From NCBI GenBank assembly GCA_028684885.1, contig JAQUFB010000003.1, positions 1 to 44,793 on the forward strand: a stretch of 44,793 nucleotides of DNA, read 5' to 3'. Below are positions 28,923 to 37,473 of this stretch, piece after piece. The notes beneath the pieces were generated by a model, which was given only the letters and a program-made list of their open reading frames with translations, made no database searches and was not told the DNA's origin. How positions within the stretch are numbered: the stretch's first letter is position 1; each line of letters starts with the position of its first letter. Source of the stretch: Sulfurovum sp. GTDB taxonomy: Bacteria; Campylobacterota; Campylobacteria; Campylobacterales; Sulfurovaceae. A program made the position numbers and the translations under genes.

Positions 28923-28955
28923 TATGAGAGAATCACTGTTGCATGTTCTCTCATA
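28923..28955 (+). terminator. Terminator-like hairpin after the HIT gene
   Basis: Perfect 10-bp stem TATGAGAGAA / TTCTCTCATA with a 13-base loop, 37 bases beyond the HIT stop. A smaller stem TCTCCC / GGGAGA (28894-28915) precedes it. The following sequence is pyrimidine-rich but has no true T-run. Confidence 0.55.
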
Positions 28956-28984
28956 CCCATCTCTCTTCACTACCTTTAAAACAA

Positions 28985-28997
28985 GATAAATTTTATC
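28985..28997. promoter_or_regulatory. GATAAA-T-TTTATC palindrome upstream of the thiamine receptor promoter
   Basis: A perfect 13-base palindrome that lies about 28 bases upstream of the predicted -10 box of the thiamine uptake operon. It resembles half of a Fur-type box and an inverted repeat near the peroxiredoxin gene. The regulator is unknown. Confidence 0.3.
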
Positions 28998-29024
28998 CTA
29001 TTAATCTACTAAGCACAATTCATG

Positions 29025-29030
29025 TATACT
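29025..29030 (+). promoter_or_regulatory. Predicted -10 box for the thiamine uptake operon
   Basis: TATACT on the plus strand, placing a transcription start near 29037, just before the TPP riboswitch. No strong -35 box is visible. Confidence 0.45.
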
Positions 29031-29045
29031 TATTCAATTATCATT

Positions 29046-29122
29046 GTATCTGGGGGTGGCAGTTTTGCCTGAGAAATACCCTTTGAACCTGATCCGGGTC
29101 ATGCCGGCGTAGGAAAGAGCAC
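29046..29122 (+). promoter_or_regulatory. TPP riboswitch (THI element) upstream of the thiamine uptake operon
   Basis: The conserved TPP aptamer is easily read: GGGGGTGGC, then CCTGAGA (the pyrimidine-binding arm), ACCCTTTGAACCTGATC and CCGGGTCATGCCGGCGTAGGAAA. Spacing and both binding arms match the compact bacterial form with a short P3. It sits 70 bases before the TonB-dependent receptor. No terminator is seen after it, but CCTC in the pyrimidine-rich stretch near 29140 could pair with the GAGG ribosome site at about 29182, so control may be translational; this part is inference. TPP binding should switch off the operon. Confidence 0.95.
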
Positions 29123-29190
29123 TTTCATCACTTCAAAATTTCTCCCTCTCACCCGAAAATACACCGATAAATCTATAAATCGAGGATAGT

Positions 29191-31269
29191 ATGATGCATA
29201 CAAAACTGTTACCCCTGTCACTGATCACTGCTATGGCACTGCAAAGTGCGTATGCAGAGAGTACTACAGAACTTGACCCTATCGTGGTCAGTTCGGATTT
29301 CAGGGAGAAAAAACTCTCAGAAACAAACAATGCAGTCACAGTAATCGGAGAGGAGGGAATTTACGACAAAGCCTCTCAAGCATTTATCGAAACATTATCC
29401 AGTACGCCAAATGTAAATTTTACTACCGGTGCATCTAAAGCCAAGTTCATTCAAATTAGAGGAATTGGAGAAAGAGGACAATATCAGTATCCCCTCAATC
29501 CATCAGTTGGCCTAATAGTAGATGGGGTAGACTTTTCATATATCTCTTTGGGTGCATCTATGTTTGATGTAAAACAGATTGAAGTACTTAGAGGGCCACA
29601 AGGAACTACATTTGGGGCAAATGGATTAGCTGGTGTGGTAAGTGTGCAAAGTAATGAACCGACAAGAGAAACAGAAGGCCACATCGAAGCAACGGTAGGC
29701 AACTACAATACCAAAGCTTTTGGAGCTGCTATGGGTGGAGAAATCAATAAAAACCTCTTGGGAAGATTCTCGATCTATAAAAATACTTCTGACGGTTTTA
29801 TGAAAAACAGTACCTATGATCGTGACGATACCAATAATATTGACGAACTGATAGCTAAAACACAATTACGTTGGTTCGTGTCAGAGAAGCATACGATTGA
29901 TTTAAAGTACACTCATATAGATATCGACAATGGTTATGACGCTTTTACTTTAGATAATTCTTGGATATCAAAAGCTGACGAACCGGGTAAAGATAAACAG
30001 AAAACTGATGCACTTTTCATGCAATCCCAATACGAATTTGAAACAACGAATTGGATTACGAAACTTGAAGGCAGCAAAAGCGATATTTTGTATAAGTACG
30101 ATAACGATTGGTCATATGCAGGTGCGATTGAAGACGGTGTAGTACAATATTCAGGGAGTGACTCATATGACAGAGAATACAAGAGTTGGAGTATAGATAC
30201 AAAATTGCTTTCCGATGATGCACATAAAATATTTAACGGAACAACGGATTGGACCTTGGGGCTATATCATAAAAACCAGAAACAAAAATTAGCTAGGCTC
30301 GAAAGATATGAAGAGTGGTATACACCATTAAACTCAAAGTATGATACCAAATCAACTGCCCTTTATGGACAAATTAATACTCAAATCGATTCTAAACTAT
30401 CCCTTGTTACGGGTTTAAGACTTGAGCAATGGGAAGCAAAATACAGTGACGATAATAATGACGATCTTAAATATGATGAGACAATAGCAGGTGGAAAGGT
30501 TGGATTAAACTATCAAATCAATCCATCTAACTTAATGTATTTAACTCTTTCTCGCGGTTATAAACCAGGTGGCTTCAATATTGAAAATCTCTTAACAGAT
30601 GTAGATACTACTAGCTATGATACAGAATATTTATGGAATCTTGAGGCAGGTTATAACTCATCATATTTTGAAGGTAAACTATTAAGCCGTTTAAATATCT
30701 TCTATTCCAAACGTAAAGATATACAAATTGGCACGGACATTCAAGTAGAAGATAGCTATGAAACATATATTTCAAATGCATCCAGCGGACATAGTTATGG
30801 TTTAGAATCAAGTTTGGTATTCTTAGCAACTGATAATTTAGAGCTATACAGCAACATTGGCTTATTGAAAACAAATTTTGATGAGTATGATAACCAAAAC
30901 GAAGAGGCTTATGATATCGAAGAAAGAGAATTTGCACAGGCACCGACATATCAATATGATATTGGATTTAAATACATGATTTCGGACAATTTATTAATAA
31001 AATCCAATATGACCGGTAGAGACAGTTTTTACTTTTCAGATGGACATGATCAAAAATCAAAAGCGTATAATCTTTTAAATGCAAGTATAGAATATATAAA
31101 TGGCAACTGGAGTGCTATTCTTTGGGGTAAAAACCTGACTGATAAGGAATATGCAACGAGAGGATTTTACTGGGCCAATACTCCTGCTGATGACTGGGGC
31201 AACACTAAACTATATACTCAAAAAGGCAACCCAAGAACCTTCGGTCTGACCGTATCGTACGACTTCTAA
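29191..31269 (+). CDS. TonB-dependent outer membrane receptor, predicted thiamine transporter
   Basis: Encodes 692 residues. A signal peptide ends at about AYA-E, followed by a TonB-box-like DPIVVSS. The plug domain spans about residues 40-150 (IQIRGIGERG, VLRGPQGTTFGANGLAGVV) and a 22-strand-type barrel fills the rest, closing with FGLTVSYDF and its terminal phenylalanine. Thiamine is the inferred cargo because the gene is the first behind a TPP riboswitch and its three neighbours all look thiamine-linked. The barrel part is visibly AT-rich compared with the following genes, suggesting recent acquisition or different selection. Ribosome site GAGGATAGT precedes the ATG pair. Confidence 0.88.
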   Translation: MMHTKLLPLSLITAMALQSAYAESTTELDPIVVSSDFREKKLSETNNAVTVIGEEGIYDKASQAFIETLSSTPNVNFTTGASKAKFIQIRGIGERGQYQYPLNPSVGLIVDGVDFSYISLGASMFDVKQIEVLRGPQGTTFGANGLAGVVSVQSNEPTRETEGHIEATVGNYNTKAFGAAMGGEINKNLLGRFSIYKNTSDGFMKNSTYDRDDTNNIDELIAKTQLRWFVSEKHTIDLKYTHIDIDNGYDAFTLDNSWISKADEPGKDKQKTDALFMQSQYEFETTNWITKLEGSKSDILYKYDNDWSYAGAIEDGVVQYSGSDSYDREYKSWSIDTKLLSDDAHKIFNGTTDWTLGLYHKNQKQKLARLERYEEWYTPLNSKYDTKSTALYGQINTQIDSKLSLVTGLRLEQWEAKYSDDNNDDLKYDETIAGGKVGLNYQINPSNLMYLTLSRGYKPGGFNIENLLTDVDTTSYDTEYLWNLEAGYNSSYFEGKLLSRLNIFYSKRKDIQIGTDIQVEDSYETYISNASSGHSYGLESSLVFLATDNLELYSNIGLLKTNFDEYDNQNEEAYDIEEREFAQAPTYQYDIGFKYMISDNLLIKSNMTGRDSFYFSDGHDQKSKAYNLLNASIEYINGNWSAILWGKNLTDKEYATRGFYWANTPADDWGNTKLYTQKGNPRTFGLTVSYDF

Positions 31270-31278
31270 GGAGCTACC

Positions 31279-31533
31279 ATGCAGATCTCTGTAGATATCA
31301 GTCTCTACCCCCTCAAAGAGGGGTATGAGCAGCCGATCCTGGACTTCATCGCCGCACTGGAGAAAGAGCCGAACATAGCTATCGTACGCAATGAACTGAG
31401 CACCCAGATACACGGGGATTATGCTATCATTATGCCACTGCTGCAAGAGGAGATATATGCCGTTTTCGAGGAACTTCCCGATTCGGTATTTGTCCTCAAA
31501 CTTGTAGGAAACAACCGCCAAGGTATCTATTAG
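31279..31533 (+). CDS. Thiamine-binding protein of the MTH1187/YkoF-like family
   Basis: Encodes 84 residues with the ferredoxin-like fold pattern of this small family: MQISVDISLYPL at the start, then IVRNELSTQIHGDYAIIMPLL and a closing strand. Family members form oligomers and several bind thiamine or its pyrimidine moiety; YkoF serves thiamine precursor uptake in Bacillus. No signal peptide is present, so it is cytoplasmic here and may act as an intracellular thiamine carrier or sensor between import and phosphorylation. AAGGAG lies seven bases before ATG. It sits 9 bases after the receptor gene and directly abuts the permease gene. Confidence 0.82.
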   Translation: MQISVDISLYPLKEGYEQPILDFIAALEKEPNIAIVRNELSTQIHGDYAIIMPLLQEEIYAVFEELPDSVFVLKLVGNNRQGIY

Positions 31534-32139
31534 ATGAATGTTGATCTCGACGCCATACTCACCGCGTTTACTGCCATGCCCATAGGGGAGATCATCGCCG
31601 TCATACTCGGGATACTCTATATCATCCTCGCAGCAAAAGAGTCTGCATGGTGTTGGGTGTCAGGGTTTTTCAGTACCCTGATCTATACGATCCTTTTCTG
31701 GGAAGGGCAGCTGCTCTCCTCCGCACTCCTCAACTTCTACTATATGGGGATGTCAATCTACGGTTTTATCCTCTGGAAACGCGGCGAAGGAAGAGAGGAA
31801 AAATCTCTTGCCGTCACTTCCTGGCCGCTTTCCAGACATCTCTTCGCTATTGTGACCGGAGTGCTCTTCAGCCTTTTTGCCGGGTACCTTCTGACTGCCT
31901 ATACCCCGGCACGCCTCCCCTATCTTGATGCTGTGGTCATGGTCTTTTCCATATTCGCGACCTGGATGCTCGCACAAAAGATACTGCAAAACTGGCTCTA
32001 CTGGATGGTGATCGACGTTGCTGCGATCACACTCTACTGGTCGACAGGATACTACGTCACGATCATTCTTTTCACGATCTACGTCATACTCTCAGGCTAT
32101 GGCTATTTCAGCTGGCGCAAGTCCAAGGCAGGTGTATAG
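31534..32139 (+). CDS. pnuT: PnuC-family permease, predicted thiamine transporter (PnuT)
   Basis: Encodes 201 residues with about seven hydrophobic segments and the PnuC-family features: IIAVILGILYIILAAKESAW near the start and YYMGMSIYGFILWKRG, a conserved aromatic-rich segment. PnuC proteins move vitamins by facilitated diffusion and need intracellular phosphorylation to trap the cargo. The TPP riboswitch and the adjacent kinase indicate thiamine rather than nicotinamide riboside. The ATG directly follows the previous stop (TAGATG), with AAGG upstream. The symbol rests on context; substrate is inferred. Confidence 0.87.
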   Translation: MNVDLDAILTAFTAMPIGEIIAVILGILYIILAAKESAWCWVSGFFSTLIYTILFWEGQLLSSALLNFYYMGMSIYGFILWKRGEGREEKSLAVTSWPLSRHLFAIVTGVLFSLFAGYLLTAYTPARLPYLDAVVMVFSIFATWMLAQKILQNWLYWMVIDVAAITLYWSTGYYVTIILFTIYVILSGYGYFSWRKSKAGV

Positions 32140-32859
32140 ATGGATCTTGAGCTGGAGGGCTGCCCGATTTTCCTGAAAGACCCGATCAAAACCCTCTCAT
32201 TGCTCCCCGAGCAGGGGTATTGCAACATCAACTACCTGGCGATCACCGAAAATACACGCTATCTGCTGAGAAAGCTTCAGCCCAATCAAATAGACCGTGC
32301 CTTTGAGTACCGGGTACAACACCGAGCGCACCAAAGAAAACTCGGGGCAAAACCCGTTCACTATGATGCGGAAAACTACCTCATGATCTCGGATTTTTTG
32401 GAAGGGGAACACAAGAGCAGGCTCACCCCCAGGGAACTTCGTACCCTGGCTTCCACCCTGCGCAAACTCCACAAGATCAAGCTGAGAACCAGACCCTACA
32501 GACTCAAAAAAGCGTTCAAGCCCAGACATACCAAAGCGCTTCATGCGCTCAGGAAGCTCAACAGGGAGCCCAGAGAACTTGTCCTCACCCACCATGACCT
32601 CAATCCCAAAAATATCCTCTTTCACAACCAAAAAGTGAAGTTCATCGACTGGGAATATACCGGACTCAATGACCGCTACTTCGACCTGGCAACGATCGCA
32701 GCAGAGTACCACCTCACAAAAAGAGAGGAGCACTACTTTTTAAGAAGCTACTTCAAAAACAGCGCCAGGATCAACCTCAAAAAACTCCACCTCCACAAAG
32801 AGCTTTATACCATTCTCTGTTCTCTTTGGTTCAAAAACCTTGATGAAACAAAAAACTAG
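32140..32859 (+). CDS. Thiamine-kinase-like phosphotransferase (APH/choline kinase fold)
   Basis: Encodes 239 residues of the aminoglycoside/choline kinase superfamily. The catalytic loop THHDLNPKNILF is near residue 150 and the metal-binding KFIDWEYTGLNDRYFDLA near residue 168; both match the ThiK/choline kinase type. The N-lobe is short. In this operon it most likely phosphorylates incoming thiamine to thiamine monophosphate, trapping it for ThiL; choline or ethanolamine kinase is the main alternative. The ATG follows the permease stop directly, with AAGGCAGG upstream. It is basic-residue-rich (many R, K, H) from about residue 65 to 135. A 124-bp palindrome follows 45 bases downstream. Confidence 0.8.
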   Translation: MDLELEGCPIFLKDPIKTLSLLPEQGYCNINYLAITENTRYLLRKLQPNQIDRAFEYRVQHRAHQRKLGAKPVHYDAENYLMISDFLEGEHKSRLTPRELRTLASTLRKLHKIKLRTRPYRLKKAFKPRHTKALHALRKLNREPRELVLTHHDLNPKNILFHNQKVKFIDWEYTGLNDRYFDLATIAAEYHLTKREEHYFLRSYFKNSARINLKKLHLHKELYTILCSLWFKNLDETKN

Positions 32860-32904
32860 CAGATATACTTTATGCACTAAAAAATATATAAATCAAAATG
32901 GCAA

Positions 32905-33028
32905 TTGAACCCTCTGAAAAATTATCTTCGTCATCCTGAACTTGATTCAGGATCTATGCATTTAGGGTGCTGCAAGCCTATGGATTCCGGATCAAGTCCG
33001 GAATGACGGTATTTTTCAGAGGGTTCAA
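32905..33028. repeat. 124-bp nested palindrome (REP/MITE-like)
   Basis: The outermost arms are a perfect 18-bp inverted repeat (32905-32922 and 33011-33028, TTGAACCCTCTGAAAAAT and its complement). Inside, two arms of about 29 bases pair imperfectly with each other, and each is itself a hairpin: CCTGAA-CTTGA-TTCAGG (32935-32951) and TCCGGA-TCAAG-TCCGGA (32986-33002). The core resembles the widespread intergenic family with GTCATTCCGGACTTGATCC. There is no open reading frame. It may end transcription of the thiamine uptake operon or be a small mobile repeat; no flanking direct repeat was recognised. Confidence 0.85.
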
Positions 33029-33205
33029 GTACAGCTAGCGCCAGCCTCTTATGTTTTTATTTTATGTATGCCGCAGGTACTTTTTTGTAGTTCGTTGCCA
33101 GAGACTAGAACATTTTTTGTATACTTTAGCACTTATCGTGTCACCAAACAACCCATAAAAAAATAACACCAAACAACTTTTATATTAGATTAAAGTTTAC
33201 TTTGC
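33029..33205. other. AT-rich gap upstream of the thiC riboswitch, no gene seen
   Basis: Between the palindrome and the thiC promoter there is no reading frame with a ribosome site and no recognised RNA. The last part should carry the thiC promoter upstream region. Confidence 0.5.
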
Positions 33206-33211
33206 TATAGT
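33206..33211 (+). promoter_or_regulatory. Predicted -10 box for the thiC operon
   Basis: TATAGT on the plus strand would start transcription near 33218, exactly where the TPP aptamer begins. The -35 region is AT-rich without a clear hexamer. Confidence 0.45.
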
Positions 33212-33217
33212 GCGGAT

Positions 33218-33356
33218 AAGTCCTTTCGGGGAGTCCAAAAGGCATCTATTTGCTAAGAGCGCAGACTTTTAGCAAATAGATGCCCAGTGGGCTGAGATGG
33301 CAGACGCCAGACCCGTTGAACTTGAACCGGATCATACCGGCGTAAGGAAGAAGGAA
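33218..33356 (+). promoter_or_regulatory. TPP riboswitch with extended P3 arm upstream of thiC
   Basis: The TPP aptamer is read as TCCTTTCGGGGAGTCC, then GGGCTGAGATGG, ACCCGTTGAACTTGAACCGG and ATCATACCGGCGTAAGGAA. Between the first segment and the CTGAGA arm lies a perfect 16-bp hairpin (33241-33256 with 33269-33284, 12-base loop), an insertion at the P3 position that makes this aptamer about 60 bases longer than the one at 29046. GAACTTGAA departs slightly from the usual GAACCTGAT, so affinity might differ. About 130 bases of expression platform follow before the thiC ATG; no T-run terminator next to a stem is seen. Confidence 0.92.
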
Positions 33357-33406
33357 AGCAACGGCGCAATGACCCCTCAGGTTAGCCTGCCATTTTAGAA
33401 CACTCC

Positions 33407-33422
33407 ATGCATCATGATGCAT
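33407..33422. repeat. 16-bp perfect palindrome in the thiC leader
   Basis: ATGCATCATGATGCAT reads the same on both strands and lies 67 bases before the thiC start, between the aptamer and the ribosome site. It could be part of the expression platform or a protein-binding site. Confidence 0.55.
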
Positions 33423-33479
33423 ATCTCTCTAAAAGCTGCAACTCCGTCTTTTTTACACACAATATATTCCAATATATGA

Positions 33480-35375
<1,896 letters not shown>

Positions 35376-35385
35376 GGGGGTTTGT

Positions 35386-36429
35386 ATGAAAAAAGTAGCG
35401 ATTATCGGTGCGGGACTCCTGGGAAGGGTCACGGCACTCAACCTGTTGGAAAATGAAGATGTCGAACTGACGATCTACGAGAAAGCAGGATACGACGGTG
35501 AAGAAGCTGCCGCATCCACGGCTGCGGGTATGCTTGCACCCTTTGCCGAGCTCGAGACTGCAGAGTCAGTGATCCTGGACCATGGAATGCGATCGATCAA
35601 ACTCTGGCCTGCGATCCTGGAGAAGATCGGTATCCCCGAAGCCTACCAGCAGACAGGAAGCATCATCACTGCACACCCGCAGGACCAGGCCGAACTCGAC
35701 CGCTTCATCTCTACGCTGCATGCCAAAGTACCGGCAGCAGAAGGGATCAGGACGCTGGACAACCGTGCACTTGTGGAGCTGGAGCCTTCGCTCAAACACC
35801 ATACACAGGCATACCACCTCTATGCAGAGGGGCAGGTCAACTCTGCGATGTTCATAGAGGCATCGACGAAGTATCTGCTGGATCACCCCAGGGTGACATG
35901 GTATGAAAACCACCCGGTCGATGAGGGGCTCAGTGATGTAGATACCTTCAATGCTGTTCACGGTACAGACTTTGACTGGGTCTTTGATACACGCGGTCTG
36001 GGTGCCAAAGCGGATATGCCTGATCTTCGCGGTGTACGCGGCGAGGTCTTCTGGCTGGATGCGCCCGAAGTGGATATCAGCAGGCCGACCAGGCTGATGC
36101 ACCCGCGCTACAAGATCTATATCGTTCCGCGCGCCAACCACCGTTTTGTGATCGGTGCTACGGAGATAGAGAGCGAGGATGACTCACCGATGTCGGTACG
36201 CTCTTCCCTTGAGCTGCTCTCAGCGGTCTACAGTATGCACCCGAGCTTTGCCGAGGCGCGTATCGTCAAGACAAAAACAGACTGCCGTCCGTCACTGGAG
36301 GACAACCTCCCCCGTATCGAACAGCACAAAGGGTTTACCCGTATCAACGGTCTTTACCGCCACGGCTATCTGCTAACCCCTGCCATTGTAGAGGAGGCGC
36401 TAAACACCGGCATCAGGAGAGGCGCATGA
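35386..36429 (+). CDS. thiO: FAD-dependent glycine oxidase
   Basis: Encodes 347 residues of the DAO family. The FAD-binding motif VAIIGAGLLGRVTALNL is at the N-terminus, and the C-terminal segment DCRPSLEDNLPRIEQ, then GLYRHGYLLTPAIVEEAL, is typical of ThiO. It oxidises glycine to dehydroglycine for thiazole synthesis using oxygen, the aerobic alternative to the radical enzyme ThiH, so this organism can make thiazole with oxygen present. No thiH is seen here. AAGGGGG precedes ATG, and the stop overlaps the thiS start by four bases (ATGA). Confidence 0.93.
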   Translation: MKKVAIIGAGLLGRVTALNLLENEDVELTIYEKAGYDGEEAAASTAAGMLAPFAELETAESVILDHGMRSIKLWPAILEKIGIPEAYQQTGSIITAHPQDQAELDRFISTLHAKVPAAEGIRTLDNRALVELEPSLKHHTQAYHLYAEGQVNSAMFIEASTKYLLDHPRVTWYENHPVDEGLSDVDTFNAVHGTDFDWVFDTRGLGAKADMPDLRGVRGEVFWLDAPEVDISRPTRLMHPRYKIYIVPRANHRFVIGATEIESEDDSPMSVRSSLELLSAVYSMHPSFAEARIVKTKTDCRPSLEDNLPRIEQHKGFTRINGLYRHGYLLTPAIVEEALNTGIRRGA

Positions 36430-36626
36430 CGATCTACGTGAACGGTGAGAAAAAAGTTTTTGAAAAAGAACAGATGAGCGTGAGAGAGCTGCTTGATGCG
36501 CTTCAGTACAAAGAGGGATTTGCCGTGGCACTCAACACCACTTTCGTACTCAACACGACGTATGAGACAACAATGATCAAAGAGGGGGATGTACTTGACA
36601 TCCTCGCACCTGTACAAGGAGGCTGA
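36426..36626 (+). CDS. thiS: Sulfur carrier protein ThiS
   Basis: Encodes 66 residues with a ubiquitin-like fold ([12 protein letters not shown] start, [10 protein letters not shown] centre) and the essential C-terminal Gly-Gly (LAPVQGG) that is adenylated by ThiF and converted to a thiocarboxylate. ThiF is not in the window. The start overlaps the thiO stop and the stop is one base before thiG, showing tight coupling. Confidence 0.95.
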   Translation: MTIYVNGEKKVFEKEQMSVRELLDALQYKEGFAVALNTTFVLNTTYETTMIKEGDVLDILAPVQGG

Positions 36627-36627
36627 G

Positions 36628-37440
36628 ATGAGCCATACAGATATGATAGATACACAAAACGACAAATGGATACTTGAAGGCAAGGAGTTCGACTCACGCA
36701 TGATGATCGGGTCGGCACTCTACCCTTCCCCCAAAGTGATGAAAGAGGCGATCGAAGCGTCAGGTGCACAGATCGTCACCGTATCCCTGCGCCGCCAATC
36801 CGGCGGTGACAAAGGGAACCCTTTCTGGAAAATCATCAAGTCCCTGGGTGTCCAGGTCCTGCCAAATACCGCAGGATGCCACACCGCGCAGGAGGCGATC
36901 ACTACTGCAATGATGGCGCGGGAGGTCTTCGGCACCAACTGGATCAAGGTAGAGGTGATAGGCAACCAGTACAACCTTCAGCCCGACCCCTTCGAACTGG
37001 TTGAAGCGACCAAGGTCCTTGTCAAGGAGGGGTTCAGGGTACTGCCCTATACGACGGATGACCTTGTCCTCGCACAGAGACTGGTCGATGCAGGCTGTAC
37101 CACACTGATGCCGTGGGGTTCGCCGATCGGATCGGGAAGAGGTCTGATGAATCCCTATAACCTCAAAGCGATCCGCAAACAGTTCCCGAATCTTCAGCTG
37201 ATCGTAGATGCAGGGATAGGCAAACCCTCCCACGCGATCCAGGCGATGGAGCTCGGATATGACGGGATACTGCTCAACTCCGCCGTTGCCCTTGCGCACG
37301 ATCCTGTCCAGATGGCAAGAGCCTTCAAGCATGCCCTCACAGCAGGCAGACTCGGCTACAAAGCGGGAGCGATGCAGGAGCGGGACATGGCATCTCCATC
37401 CACACCGACCATCGGTACGCCTTTCTGGCATCAAGCCTGA
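36628..37440 (+). CDS. thiG: Thiazole synthase
   Basis: About 270 residues of the (beta/alpha)8 enzyme that joins deoxyxylulose phosphate, dehydroglycine and ThiS-carried sulfur into the thiazole ring. The family segments [52 protein letters not shown] and [13 protein letters not shown] are all present, with the Schiff-base lysine expected in the IKVEVIG strand. A longer in-frame start at 36589 would overlap thiS; ATG 36628 is preferred with AGGAGG eight bases upstream. It is the last gene of the operon; a hairpin follows. Confidence 0.97.
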   Translation: MSHTDMIDTQNDKWILEGKEFDSRMMIGSALYPSPKVMKEAIEASGAQIVTVSLRRQSGGDKGNPFWKIIKSLGVQVLPNTAGCHTAQEAITTAMMAREVFGTNWIKVEVIGNQYNLQPDPFELVEATKVLVKEGFRVLPYTTDDLVLAQRLVDAGCTTLMPWGSPIGSGRGLMNPYNLKAIRKQFPNLQLIVDAGIGKPSHAIQAMELGYDGILLNSAVALAHDPVQMARAFKHALTAGRLGYKAGAMQERDMASPSTPTIGTPFWHQA

Positions 37441-37447
37441 TTGCTAT

Positions 37448-37463
37448 TCCCGGTTCACCGGGA
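37448..37463. terminator. Bidirectional terminator between thiG and mgtE
   Basis: Perfect stem TCCCGG / CCGGGA with a TTCA loop in the 33-base gap between convergent thiG and mgtE. On the plus strand it is followed by GTTCTTTTC; on the minus strand there is no T-run, so it mainly serves thiG. Confidence 0.6.
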
Positions 37464-37473
37464 GTTCTTTTCA

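Noticed and set aside
32905-33028. CRISPR-like repeats
   Set aside because: The repeated segments are inverted and occur once on each side, not as regular direct repeats with unique spacers; the structure is a palindrome.
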